In this document: piece after piece, positions 37,501-49,798 of the stretch | Numbering within the stretch: the first letter of the stretch is position 1 | Layout: every line of letters starts with the position of its first letter | DNA from: Patagioenas fasciata | Taxonomy: Eukaryota > Chordata > Aves > Columbiformes > Columbidae | Direction: 5' to 3' | NCBI RefSeq assembly: GCF_037038585.1 | Contig: NC_092520.1 | Coordinates: forward strand, 195,245,604-195,309,603 | Length of the DNA: 64,000 bases | Notes under the pieces: model-generated | What the model was told of the DNA's origin: nothing | Seen by the model: the letters and a program-made list of their open reading frames with translations, nothing else | The model's database searches: none | Made by a program: the position numbers and the translations under genes

Positions 37501-40500
37501 GCTTTAGATCAGTTAAGAGTTGTGATTATGTCAGGAATTCTGAGAAAAAAGAACCAGAGTACAAATATGGGAGAAGATGAGAGCAAACACAGAGAGTTAC
37601 CAGATGGAGGAACCCATTTCTTTCTTCCTCCCACTTCTGATGGAGGAGAGAGAATGTCTAACACTCAGAGGTTTCTGGTTACAGTAGAATGTTTATTTAG
37701 ATAATCCTAAATCTCTCTCTCACATCTGAATTTTCTATTAATGCCTTTTGTGGACATTAATGTTGTACTGCTTCCATCTAGATGTATGCTTTGAATATGG
37801 TTGAGCCAGAGAAATGCTTCTCTATGTGAATGTATTAGAATCTAGGTCTGGGGAAGCAGACAGTTATTAGCACGCTTAGCATCCATAAATGCAAAACCTG
37901 TATTTTGTTACCTTCTGAGGAGACCTACTCAGTGTATATGTTATATCATCTCAGGAAACAATAAAAAGTTCGCTTGCCCTTTGAATTCTCATTTAATCAA
38001 ATGATTAAGTGATATCTTATTTTTTTCTTATTGCCTTGATTTCAACTTACCTTCTCTTTGCCTGGATTTATACATTGCTTATCCCTTTTATTGTTTCTTT
38101 TAATGGCTTCTTCTGGTAGCTATTTCATCATCCCTTCAGTACAGCTGTATTAGTAGATACAGTATGGAGAGCTATACTCTATCCCCAAAACATTCTCTTT
38201 GGATAATTTGGAGATAGTATTTGTTCCTCAGTGATGTATCTTTTTACATGAATGAAGGAGATGTTATAAAAAGCACTAACATACAATGTGATTTCAACAT
38301 AAATTAGGTGCTTGACAATTTTAAAAATTCATCTCAGAAAGCATATATTGGATAGCTGGTGCTAATACTCTTGAGTGGCCCACCTAATGTCTCACCAGAA
38401 ATGCATTTCATTTGAGTGCAGGCAGAAGAGATGGTTCCCCTTCAAGTATATTGATGGGAGAAGACAACCATGGCTGTGCTTCTTTGTAGTCAACATTGCC
38501 ATTTGGAGGACAGCAGAGGTCTCACACTGTTGCACTGATGCTGCCTTGCTTCTTGCTGCCACCCACAGACCTCCTGGGTACCCCATCCCTGCGGTTCCAA
38601 CAACAGGCTTGAGTCTTGTTTGGCAAATGAATAGCAAGAATCAAATAGCAGTGCAGTGTTGCAGTAAAGATTTCAATGGAAATTGTAAACCTCTCAACAA
38701 ATTCCAAAGGTAATACAAAATGCTATGTTTTTCTACAACATGGTATCTGAAAAGTGAGAGCAAGTAGACAGAAAATCATCTACTAGTGTATACTCAGCTG
38801 AGGTAAATCAACACTGCTTTCTTGAAGCAAACAAAATTACAACAATCTATAACAGGAATTTGACCTCAATATTGAATAAGCTTACTGAAACATTTGATTT
38901 CCTGTTCCTTCCTGATTACAGAAAATGATGACCAAAGTAATTGTGCAAAAGACCTGAAAACTCCATCCACCAATAAGTAATTGACCTTATGATAAAATCC
39001 CCTATGGCCCTTTGTTGCAGACCAGGGAATTGTTCAGCATCTTCAGGCATCCTCCTAGTTGTACGTGCTTGAGGAAACCCTTTCTGACCAACAAACTACT
39101 GATTTTGAAAAACACAGTATTTGATCATAAATCTTTAGCAAGCTCAACACAGGTCAGTGGAGGCAAAATATTAACCACTCTAAAGTGCTTTTAAAGATTC
39201 TTAGACTGGAATAAAGAATGATATGACAGGTACGCTTATCTGTAATATAGATTTTTTTATATATATTTGCATACCTCTTTCTTTCAAAGAATCACGTGTT
39301 ATGGTAGTACACAAAAAGCTTCCTTCCGTAATCATATGTGTAGGTCGCACATAAAACTGACTTGAGGGTAGGAACTTGTCTTTCAGAAAAAATAGATCTA
39401 TTATTTTTTAATTACTTCTGTGTTGTCAGATGCATTATTCAATCCAGTTCAAACACTGTGCTCCTTCCGTGAATATTTCTTGAGTTATCACCTAACAATA
39501 CATCTTCTCTAATTAGAATACATTGAAAATTTACCAGGAAGCAAAGTTTTTGGGATTTTTGCTTTGTCAGGTCCAAAACATTCAAAATACCTATATTTGA
39601 GACTTTTCAACAGTTCTAAATTGGCACTACTTTGATTATCGATCACCCTTTCTTGTGTTCACATACCATGGGTTTGAAGTGCCAGCAATCCCATGGCAGT
39701 CCAGTGGCTGTTATGTTGTGCACCTGGAAGATGCATGCCCCTGGGATCAGCTTGCGAGGGCATACCTAAATTTCAATTATCTGTCAGCCATGCTTTCCTC
39801 ATGACTTGCATCTCTCCTAGGGAGACTGTAACACATAAAACACCATTCTAACCTGGTTTTCATAGAGGCCTAAACAGATAATGAGCTGAAAACCAGACCT
39901 GTTTCCAGGTACCTCAGAACGAGAAATCATTTAGAAGGAAAAAGTCATCTGAAGGATTTTTGTGCTTTTAGTACCTTTAAGGTCTGATAATAACATGGCA
40001 AAAAGTGTTTTAGGCTTCCTACATACAAACATACACTGGCTGAGAAGATAGTTTTTCTCAACTCCTATTAGTCTGAATCTGAAATTATTCTAAAAATCAG
40101 ACTTTTTTAGTCTCTCACAAGCACTCACTGTGCACTTTTTCACTTAAAGAAGTATGTTATCTTATTTAATTGTGGCTAAGAAACCTGTTTTCAAACCTTG
40201 ATGAAAGGTTCATGGAGTAGACAATTGGGTTTCAGTCTTACATGATCTCCTCATTTTAGACCCAAAGACATTAGAGAGAATTCCTTAGCACTGTGGCTTC
40301 ATATCCTGATTACTTATATTTGGCAAAGCCATCTATAATTTTGTTCGCCTGAACTATCATAAACTATGAGATAATGGGTCAGTATGAAAAATTTATAATT
40401 TGAGTAAAGGTTTTTATGGCCTTGCCTTTTTCAAGTGACCTAATAAACACTCTGTATAGTCTAGAACTGTCTGGTTAGTACTGTCAGAGGTAGAAATGTG

Positions 40501-42782
40501 TATCTCTCTTCATTCACTCTGCACTATCTTTGAGAACAGTGATCTCACAGAAGAATTTAACTCAACACAGAAATTTTTACTTTTTTTACTCCTTGTAAAT
40601 TTGCCTCATGTCTCTGCAAGGACAGTTTGAAATCCTGATATGTCAAGTCTTCTCTGTTATTATTAATGCTCCAACTGTGAGCAAGATGGTCTGCAGATAT
40701 GTAAAAATACAAGGATATTGTCCAAAGGAGAATTTTTCTGGAAGAACAACAAAGTAATTATCATAGATGATGGTAGGCAAAGGAGAACAGGGACATTACA
40801 AGCAAACAGCGGAGACACAAACTGATAACAGAGACCTACTTTATGGGCACATCTATAAGTTATTCTGTTTGTAGTACATTTCTTGTTTGTTAGGATTATT
40901 ATGTTTTCTGCAAAAGGTCAGGTAACTGAAAAAAAAAAAAAAGGCAGATAGCTCTGTAGCAGAGGTCAGTAACAGAAAAGTCACTGGGTTCTGAACAGGA
41001 ATTGAAGGGTTTGTCCTGAAAAGTCACATGCAGCTTTTGTCCTTGAAAAGTAATTGCAACTTGTCAGAAATACCAGTTGTTACTAGATGAAGATAGAAGT
41101 TCAGCATTATTTATGGATCTACACTTCTCAAGTAAATAGATTTCCCCTAATTTGCAATTCTAAAAATGCCTTTAAACCTATTTTTAAATGGCCTCTCTAA
41201 ACGCAGGGCAGAGTTGGTCAGGCAGTTTTTGACAAAATGTATTTTTTCTTGAAAGGTGTTATTTAAGCTGAATCATTAATGGAGTTGAACAGATTTTGAA
41301 GAAGCTTTCAATGAGATTTCTGAATGAAAAGTCCTTGGCCTCTGTTTTGGTACAACTACATTTTGAGACTGTGTTCCAAATATTTTGTTTCAACCCCGTA
41401 AATTCTAAACCTCAAAATTTGCAGTAAAGCAGAACCATCATCTTCTCTCCAGCACAGAAGATGGTGGGAATATACCACAGAGCACTGCAGTCCTTGTCAA
41501 ATTCCTTAGCTACCTGCAGTTTTCCCAACAATTTTGATTTGTTTTCTAGGTGAATACATCCAAGAACAAACTTTGTGGGATCCTGTGTAAGGTTTGCAGT
41601 CATTCTTATCGAACATTGGATTAAGCAGAGTAGAAACAGACCAAAAAATCCGCAAAATTTCCCTGTAGGTAATACAATGTTTTCGCATGATTTTCTATTG
41701 TTTCTGATGTTTTAATTTTCTGCCATTGAAGCCTGGTTTTCTTTTTTGTCTTCTTTTCTGTACTCTCTCCCAGTGGAAACTTGCATTAGCTAGTCTTTCT
41801 ATAGTACTCAGACAGGTTATGGCAACCCAACTCAAAAAAACACTGCAATTAGTGTCATTAACAAGTCTTACAGTAACACATGCTGTACAGAAATGTGGCA
41901 AGTTATATAGTACACACATATAATAATACAATACGTTTCACATCTAATAAATTAACATTATTTCCAAAAAGGAAATGCAATAAAACTGAAAAAAGCTATT
42001 TACGTTTCTGATTATGTATTTTGAACTTTTCTATTAAGGTAGCAATAACAACAGAGGGAAAAATATGTTTGATGAAGTTGCTTGCTCTGTACTGTTTTGT
42101 GTTGCATTGATTTTTAAAATAAGGCCAGAAGTCAGGCAGTCTGGTAAGTGTTGTTAGTGGGAATTCTTTCAACGAATGTCGCTAGAAATTATTTTCTAGA
42201 TATCACAGATTGTGTGAAAATAAACCATTTTATTTGATATGCATGCTCTCTTGCTCGTGTTTTCTGAAATTTTCATGCTTCCAAAGTAGCTAGTGCCTTG
42301 CCTACTTGTTCAAACAAAATATAAAACACAAAGCTTCAACAAGCAAGAGAACTGAGCTCCTCTTTCGTCCCTGGAACAAGCTCTCACATACTAAAGCCAA
42401 GGCTCAAGGAGTGAGGTGAGAATATTTACAGATTATTTACTGCATCTATTGCATGACTGAAATCTTTGTTACCATTATATATTTTTCCAATCATTACATT
42501 CATGGCTTGATAATTTAAACTTTCAGAGCTTCTATCACACAATAATTACATAGAAAGGGAGACTAATAAAGAAAGAAAAGGAGAGAACTAGGAAAAGTCA
42601 GTGACAGCGGAATGTTTTAAGACATTTGCTTCTGAGATAATCTGTGGAAGAAGTTTGATACTACTGAGTATCAAGGTAAGCTGCGTGACTTCTGATCTGC
42701 CATGCTGTAAAATCAATTCCCAAGATAGGTTGAGGAAATTTTACTGCTGAGACAGAGTGAATACAGAGGAAAATGTAATGAA
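34546..42782. other. Non-coding sequence, no gene recognised
   Basis: No CR1 tail and no convincing exon. A moderately GC-rich patch (35480-35800) gives a 72-codon proline-rich minus-strand frame without domain. A plus-strand 112-codon frame at 38375-38713 overlaps minus-strand open frames and shows no motif. A 15-base poly-A sits near 40929. A donor-like site GAGTGAG|gtgaga near 42410 has no good acceptor partner. Confidence 0.45.
34849..34873. repeat. GT dinucleotide microsatellite
   Basis: Twelve TG units, uninterrupted. Confidence 0.97.
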
Positions 42783-42962
42783 ACAGAGCACTGGAACAGG
42801 CTGCCCAGGGAGGTTGTGGAGTCTCCTGCTCTGGAGGCATTCAAGACCTGCCTGGACGCCTTCCTGTGTAACCTCATCTCGGTGTTCCTGCTCCAGCAGG
42901 AGGATTGGACTAGATGATCTTTCGAGGTCCCTTCCAATCCCTAACATTCTGTGACTCTGTGA
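42783..42962 (+). mobile_element. CR1 LINE 3' tail, best preserved copy
   Basis: About 180 bases of CR1 3' end. It begins with the conserved 'actggaacaggctgcccag' block (end of ORF2), then a Leu/Cys-coding segment, 'gattggactagatgatctt', 'cgaggtcccttccaatcc' and terminal ATTCTGTG/ACTCTGTG octamers. It is 5'-truncated and lacks reverse transcriptase. It is closer to the typical avian 3' consensus, as I remember it, than the other three copies, so it is probably the youngest insertion here. Target-site duplications were not evident by eye. Confidence 0.96.
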
Positions 42963-45900
42963 AAGAAATAATATTGACAGGAAGACAGAGGAAGGATAAG
43001 ATTTAGTCTACCACAATTTACCCATATAAAACTTAAACATGTAAGACTGAACTATTCACCTTAAAATCTCTTTACAGTCAACGAGAAGAAATAGGCAGAG
43101 ACAGATTTGCCTCATGTTCAGATAGTGATTGAAAGACAGATCACATGAATCATCTTGTTGCTAGCTTCTGACTATAAGGAAAAGCTAAAATGTCTCGCTC
43201 AGACTGAAACGTCTATCTTTTAGACATTTCAAGTTAAGTTAAATGACTCTTAGCCTAGATAATCAACAAGTCTTTTTTTATTTTAATGAAACAACTTGGA
43301 ATTTGTTGAAGCAATAAAGATTTATAAAGGAATGTCACAGTCTCTCTGTTGAGTTTTTTTTTTTTTTTCACTTTTTAGACCTCTCTTTTCTGTAGTTACT
43401 TTAATTTTAAAGTCAAATTAGATAGTGTTTTGGGATGAATTAATAGGTCTATCACTACTGAATTTGAGTTGTTTGGTGTCATATATGATACCTGCTCACA
43501 GAGCTTAAGATTTAACTTGGCTAAGCACACTTGATTATATGATTTCGGGCAACTTAGTTTGTGTAAGTGTAGATTTGCAGAGAGCCTTTCAAACTATCCA
43601 GAGTTGTTTGGTTACTGAAGAGGTCAGAGAAGCTGTGAGACTCCAGCTAGTTAATGAACTGTTATTGCTTAAGTTGCTGTGCCACCCTTGCATTACTATT
43701 TGACTAAAGCCCTTCTGTAACCTCTCCCGCAACACCAAAGCTATAGACCATCATGCAAAAATACAATTTAAACTGGGGCAAAGGTAATATTTAAAGCTCA
43801 AAAATGCTGTCACGTGCATTGCCTCATCTCTGTCCTAGTCAAAATCCCACTGAGTAGTTCACTGAGAAAGCAGCCTCTCCTATGTATTATAATTCTTGTC
43901 AGTCTGTAGTAGTTATCACATAAATTTGTCTGTATGGTATCTCCTCTGTCAGAATTCAGCAAATACAACTCAGTGAATATAAACCTCCAGAAAGTTCTGG
44001 TAACTGAAAAGGTGCTTTAATGTCTAATACCTTGTTCATATTTTCTTAATATATCAGCTTTCTGTGCACCTTGACCTTATGTCTTCACAGGTAGTAATTC
44101 ACAACTACTATTGCAACTTTTACTGCAAATGTCAGAATTAATCGTTATTCTTTTTAAGGCATGGGAAAATTAAGCCTTTCATTGGCATTAAGATTTCACA
44201 GGGTAAAATTCATCTCACCCTAGGAAACCTGAATTTGTTTCCTAACCGAAACTTTTGTTGTTGCTTACTGAAAACAAAAATCTTCTGTGAGCACAATCCC
44301 GTCTGTGCTGATTTGAGTAAAAGTGAATAAATCCCCAACACTGCACGGCAAAACAGCTCACAGCAGTAGTCTGACATGTTATGTGTCTCCAGGCAAAGTA
44401 AGAAAAGTCTTATGACAGATCTAAAAGATCAGTACATAGTTCAAAATATTGCCGTAAGTATAGTAAATAAGCCATTAAAGGAAATTCCTAACTTATCATT
44501 TACTTAAATACTTAATACAGCTTAGCAATTAATACACTCATTCTTTTCAATTGCTCAGTGGCTAAAGTTACAACATACTTCACTGAAAACAGAATGAGCA
44601 GAGATAGCAATCATTCTAACCAAATAGGAACAACCTGATTTTTGTTGTTTATGCCTTTTTTTTTTCCTCCCACAGCACATGATAGCTTCTTAAGAAAAGA
44701 GCATCATCGTATCTTTTAGGATGAATCCCAAAAGACTTGATCTTCTTTCACTTGCCCGATGGGTCCCAGGTTAGTATAGTGAGTATTTTCCTGGTTTTCT
44801 AGGATTTTCAGGTTTACTGGTGGCTGTGGGCATCTGCTCAGGATGGCTTCACTTGTATGGATCCTGTTACTCTGAGAAGCCATGTTGGATATGCTGCTTT
44901 TTCTGAGCTTAGTTTTTTGCTGCTGAGCTCTGGGTGAGGCTGGAGCGATTCCAGCACCTGCCACACTAGTCAGTCCTAAATCGCAACGCGAACCTGCAAA
45001 TGTACCCTTTAACACTTGAGAGGCCTACGTTTCCTAAGCCCGTGGCTATTTGTTTAATAAAATATTAATTTTGTCTCTGTTTTTGCACATCTACCAATAG
45101 CTGCCTGCTGAGTTGCTTAGGGAAATTAAGCCTGGGCTGTTTACAAAGGTTGTGAACTACAAGGAATTATTAACAACAGTCAACTGAGTCTGGAGCCTGT
45201 GACTGCCTGACTTTTGGCCTGCAGCATGTTCCTGTGAGACAAATAGTGTTCCCTAGGAGTACAGTCAGTGACCTTCTACCTGGGATGTGAGGAGGCATGA
45301 CAGATGCTCAGGTGCCATGTGCTATTTGTGACACATGGAAGCTTTAACTGCCCTTCACCTGCCAACAGGATGATGAGACCTAGAAAAACAAGGACTCTCT
45401 TACAGTTTCTGGGCCTGATGCCTATTTTAGGGCTGAGTTTAAAGGAATTACTTTTCCCTTTCACCAGCTCATCTCCTGACCCTACCTCTATTTCACCCTC
45501 TGCCGTTAGAGAAAGTGAAAAGGAAAAGGCATTTCTTCCCTTTTCTTCACATTTCCAAACCTTTCTAAGATTCATTTCTCTGGATATGGATCAAAATTTT
45601 CTAACATTTACCACAGCACCTCACCTCGTGTCTGCTTTTCACTTCTTCAGTCTTGCAGCTCTGTTTAGTTGTGCAATGTTCCCCTGCACTAAGATGAATT
45701 TTACTTATTCAGCATAACCCAGCCAGCAACCTGCAGCTGTGGGGAGAGTTGTCTGATGCCCCTGCTTTTTCTGGGGGATAAGGGGAAGAGGTACTCAAGC
45801 ACCAATTATAGCCCAAGTAACAGGCACAGGCAGCTGAGAGCCCTGGACCAGGGTAAGAAGCAGGCACACCTCTTTCTCATACATGATACTTATAAGATAA

Positions 45901-46178
45901 TAATAGCTTTGCTTGCAGAAAACAGAAGCAGCCTGGAAAAGCTCTAAATTGCTGCTGTCACTGTTGCAGTGGGAGGGGAGATGGAGAAAAAAGTGAACCG
46001 TTTAACCTGGGCTCTGGCATTACCAAAGTCAGACCTCCTTGTCTCACTCAAGAGGACAACTAAAAGTTGTAAAAAATGTTGCTTCTTTTGTCATAGATGT
46101 TGAGGAGGAAATACAACTGAGTGAAATCCAACCCATCTTGCTAATTATTGTTCATTAAATTATAATTGTGTGTGTTCT
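42963..46178. other. Non-coding sequence
   Basis: No gene recognised. The longest frame in the window (45304-45717, plus, 137 codons) and a 99-codon minus-strand frame overlap each other antisense, have no domain and lack splice pairs. The minus-strand frame at 44716-45015 is Pro/Gln-rich without a recognisable motif. Confidence 0.45.
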
Positions 46179-46244
46179 CATCCATCCATCCATCTGTCCA
46201 TCCATCCATCCATCCATCCATCCATCCATCCATCCATCCATCCA
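46179..46244. repeat. CATC tetranucleotide microsatellite (66 bp)
   Basis: About 16 units of CATC/TCCA with a single interruption (CTGT) near the left end. Chance open frames across it (His-Pro-Ser and Gly-Trp-Met-Asp repeats) are artefacts. Confidence 0.97.
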
Positions 46245-48565
46245 CAAGATTCCACTGTCCGTTTCCACTTTTTTCAGAGAAATTTTTACAGCTGCCTTTG
46301 GACCTGAACAAGTATTTCATTTTTGCAAAAGTGTTCATGGAAAAGTGCGTGTTGTGAAGTGTCACTAAAGCAGATATCTGCAGTACAGGTGTTTGCAGAT
46401 GATGCCATGGTGGCCTAGAGAACCCTGGTCATATAAAACACTCTGAGAAACCTCTCACATATATTCATAGAAGAAATAAAACTTTTCTTGTATACATAAA
46501 TGAAATTAAAACACAAATGACTGAGAGCTTTGTTGGCCTTGAACTAATACATTCAGAGTTCATACACTCCAGTACTGTTTAAATAAGAACAAGATTTGAA
46601 TGTCCTATTTTGACTGTGATGACCCCTAAACATGCAAGTAATACTTATGAAGAATGTGTCTGACATAATTAAAACTGTTTAGATCCTTGCATAAAGTTTT
46701 CTTTTATTTTCTTTTCCCAAATTCCACTTCTCAAAAAGTTCTATATGCAGTTTTCTCTCTTTTTTTTTTTTTTTTTTCCCCCATTCACTTCTGAAGTTGC
46801 AGAATAGTGTTTGTGATATGCTTTGGAGACTTGAAGTGCAGTTTATCATTGTTGAAGTCTATAGAAAATGCAGCAACATTAAATGAATGCTCATGTTAGA
46901 AGGTAGTGCATTTTAAAAGCAGAAAATGACAAAAACCACATGTACCTGCACAAATATCATTTTGCTCCATATATGTAAGCATCAAAACACTCTTTGATAA
47001 CACGTTCACTCCCCCACTTTCCCTCCTGCTTTCCTGCCTCTTCCTTTCAGTGTTAGTTCTGGCTAGTGCAAAATCAAGATGGAAGCAAATCAGGACCTCT
47101 TTGATCCTAATTATTCCTTATTCATTGCCTCCAGCCCAGCCTCCAGATCTACTTCATGCAATGGTCAGTATGTGCTCTCTGTTTCATAAGAAATGCAGCA
47201 ATATAGGAAGATTAACCAGGAAAGAAGTAGCTAAGGAGAAAATGATGGAAAGACCTATTTTACCTGGGAAAATACAGTAATATAATTTACCATCCAGGGA
47301 GGGCAGGGAGAGTTTCTAGCTAAAATAAAAAGAAGTATAGCAATTGCTGGTTACTGATCAATCTTTACTGAGATAAACCATGCATCTGTTTAATCAGAGA
47401 GAACCATCATATAAGAGTAGTAAGTTAGTTCCTAGTTACGCATGCTTGATTTACTACAAATCAGAAATCATGCTGTGTGCAGTAACGTGTCTGTGAAAGG
47501 GCCAATAAATTCAGGAAGTTTTCTGATTTCATTTTGACATAGCAAACTATTAGTTGGAATGAGAAATTTTGAATACATCTGTACTTTTTTAGGGATAAAT
47601 CTGAATTCCATTTTATCTCTTTCTGTGTAATAGATAGAGGAGCTGGAAAAGAAGGCTTTCAGTATCTCTCTGGTTTTGATATATTAGCATCTTTAAGAAA
47701 CAAACAAATTTAAATCATAGTGGACTTTTTTCATATGAAATCTGAATCACTTGAGGATGATACTTTGAATTTAAAATATTTGAAACATATGTTTGAAACA
47801 TATGCTCACTTATAATATAGAAAATAATATTTTCCACTGATTTGTTTAGAAATGTGAGCAAATAAAAGTCGACATTAGAATATAATTCCAGGCACACTAT
47901 GTATTTTTGTCACTGCATATACTTTTACGTTTCTTATTCATCTACATATGGAAGAGATAATGAAAAGCTGTTTTCCTCACTGTGAGACTGACGCAAAAAC
48001 AGTATTCAAATAATGGTTTAAACAAAACCCTTTGCAGGCTCCTGGATTTTCAGGTATTGAAATTTCTTCGCTTACCTGAGAACCTAAAACTAGGTTGAAA
48101 ATTCCACTGGGTAACAAGCACTGAAGAGTACCCGATCCTGAAAGCTCAAATCTAGGTGACCTTTCAGAAAATGTAGGCTATTCCTAGGACTCAGGAAATT
48201 ACAGTGATGAAATCAGTATGTTTGTTGACTTTCGTTTGAATTTTGTTCATCTTGGGCTTCAGGCCAGGGTAGTTCTGGGGAAATTCCGTATTTGGGGCCA
48301 GAAGAGGAAACACATCTATATTGCAGCTTAAATAAAAGCAGTACAGGAGACCTATGTTAATCTGTTGCAAGTCTGGAATACTCTCTCTCTGAGAGAAATA
48401 AATTGGTGTGCAGAATGCAAATACACAGGCAAAGGTACAGTAGACTAAACCATGTATAGCTTCTAGCTGACACATCCTGCAGTTTCTACAGAAGTCCCTG
48501 CTGCCATCATTAAGAAAATAAGCGACAAGTTCATGTATTTATCTTCAAAGGAAATATCAGCTTAC
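46245..48565. other. Non-coding sequence
   Basis: No gene recognised. It holds an 18-base T run (46760-46777) and a perfect tandem pair of a 13-base unit (47779-47804) containing the palindrome aaacatatgttt. Confidence 0.5.
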
Positions 48566-48755
48566 ACTCATGTCACTATGCAGGAAGTGTTCCATGGCAA
48601 CACACTGATTTTTTCTGGTTGGAAGATGACTGTTGTTGAGGTCTTCTACCTCATACATGAACTGTGGGATGGGCTTAATCGCTGCTTCAATGAAGAGTTT
48701 CTTCAGCAAATGCTCTGTTTCCTCTGCGAAATGGGGATTTCTCACTTCTGTTACC
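48566..48755 (-). CDS. Candidate internal exon on minus strand, unidentified
   Basis: The minus-strand acceptor (CCACTCTCATAAGTTCAG) and donor (ATGAGT|gtaagc, unusual T at the last exon base) bracket 63 codons, phase 2 to phase 0. The peptide contains AEETEHLLKKLFIEAAIKP followed by a Pro-Gln-Phe-Met-Tyr-Glu stretch. It is charged and balanced in composition and could form amphipathic helices. The opposite strand is also open here for 96 codons, which lowers confidence. No family is recognised. Confidence 0.18.
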
Positions 48756-49691
48756 CTGAACTTATGAGAGTGGAAAACAAGACTTTTTCCAAAGTATACA
48801 CAAAATCCTTACAACAGGAATGAACTGGACTCCATTGTCACCACATAAATAACAATAATGTTTTTCTTGACTGTTTGTTGGTTCCTCTGGATAGATTTTC
48901 CTAAAGATGCAGGGTAATACACCCTAATATTTACTTAGAGTGCCCAGTGCTTACATTAGAGTGCTTCAAATGATCCAAATATGGGGTGAAGCAGGAGGAA
49001 AACGAGTAGTCATTATCTTCCTCTTAAGAATCACCTTTAACTTTGATCCACAGAAACCATAAGGATAGATTCTGTGCTCAGAGGATAGTGTGATCAGACT
49101 CTCAGCATTCCAATGTGATGCCTTTCAGGCATGTTAATGTTGCTGGTCTGAACAACCTTTTGCGTGAATGGTTCAAATGGTAGCAAGTATACAGCACAAA
49201 TTTAGGCTATACTTCCTCTCTGTTCTTTTTCCTTCCCAGAAGAGGAGTTCATCACTGGCCAAACCATCACAGGACTCAAGAAAATATTACATTATTTTTG
49301 AGAATTTTCTGTAGGCATTATTCCTGTTAGGGAGGTGTGAGTAATTTTCATTGCTGAAACTTGGTTTATTATATCAAGTACTAAATGGTACTTTTGAAGG
49401 GGGTATTAAAAGACAACATTAAATAAATATTCTATTTACTAATATGTAAGAGCAATCAAAATGTGCTAAGAACATTTAATCTAGGATTTTAATATTCTAT
49501 GGTGGAGGTTTTGTCTCAGTTTACATCTACCTGTAAAGCTACAGAATTCAATACAGATGTCCTGTATAACAGTAAAACTGAGAGAAGAATCTGACCTGAC
49601 TTGTTTTGTCTGATTTTTGGGACTGTAGTCTTGAAATAGCTTGATACATTCCTCAATCAAAAATATTTAACACATCCTTTTGGCATTTTTT

Positions 49692-49798
49692 TCAATTATT
49701 GCTTTTATTGGCATCATCAGATGTTTGCAAAATGCCTGTGAAGTTAGGAAAGTCTCTCTGTGTGGTGGCCATCATTCCCCGAGCCACTGGATCACCAG
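49692..49798 (-). CDS. Candidate terminal exon on minus strand, unidentified
   Basis: A strong acceptor (TTTCACTTTTTTCAATCACAG) opens 34 codons to TGA, starting in phase 1. The peptide begins with GDPVARGMMATTQRDFPNF and ends in an Asn/Asp-rich tail. It is clearly less AT-rich than its flanks and contains two CpGs. It cannot be joined directly to the open segment just upstream on the same strand (50055-50125) because the phases clash. An AATAAA occurs about 320 bases downstream (plus-strand 49365-49370). No family is recognised. Confidence 0.2.

Noticed and set aside
45304-45717. Longest open frame in the window (137 codons, plus strand)
   Set aside because: It overlaps a 99-codon frame on the other strand and has low-complexity Phe/Leu/Ser composition. 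It shows no domain and has no paired splice or promoter evidence. The length fits chance.
46141-46368. His-Pro-Ser-Ile and Gly-Trp-Met-Asp repeat proteins
   Set aside because: Translations of the CATC microsatellite.
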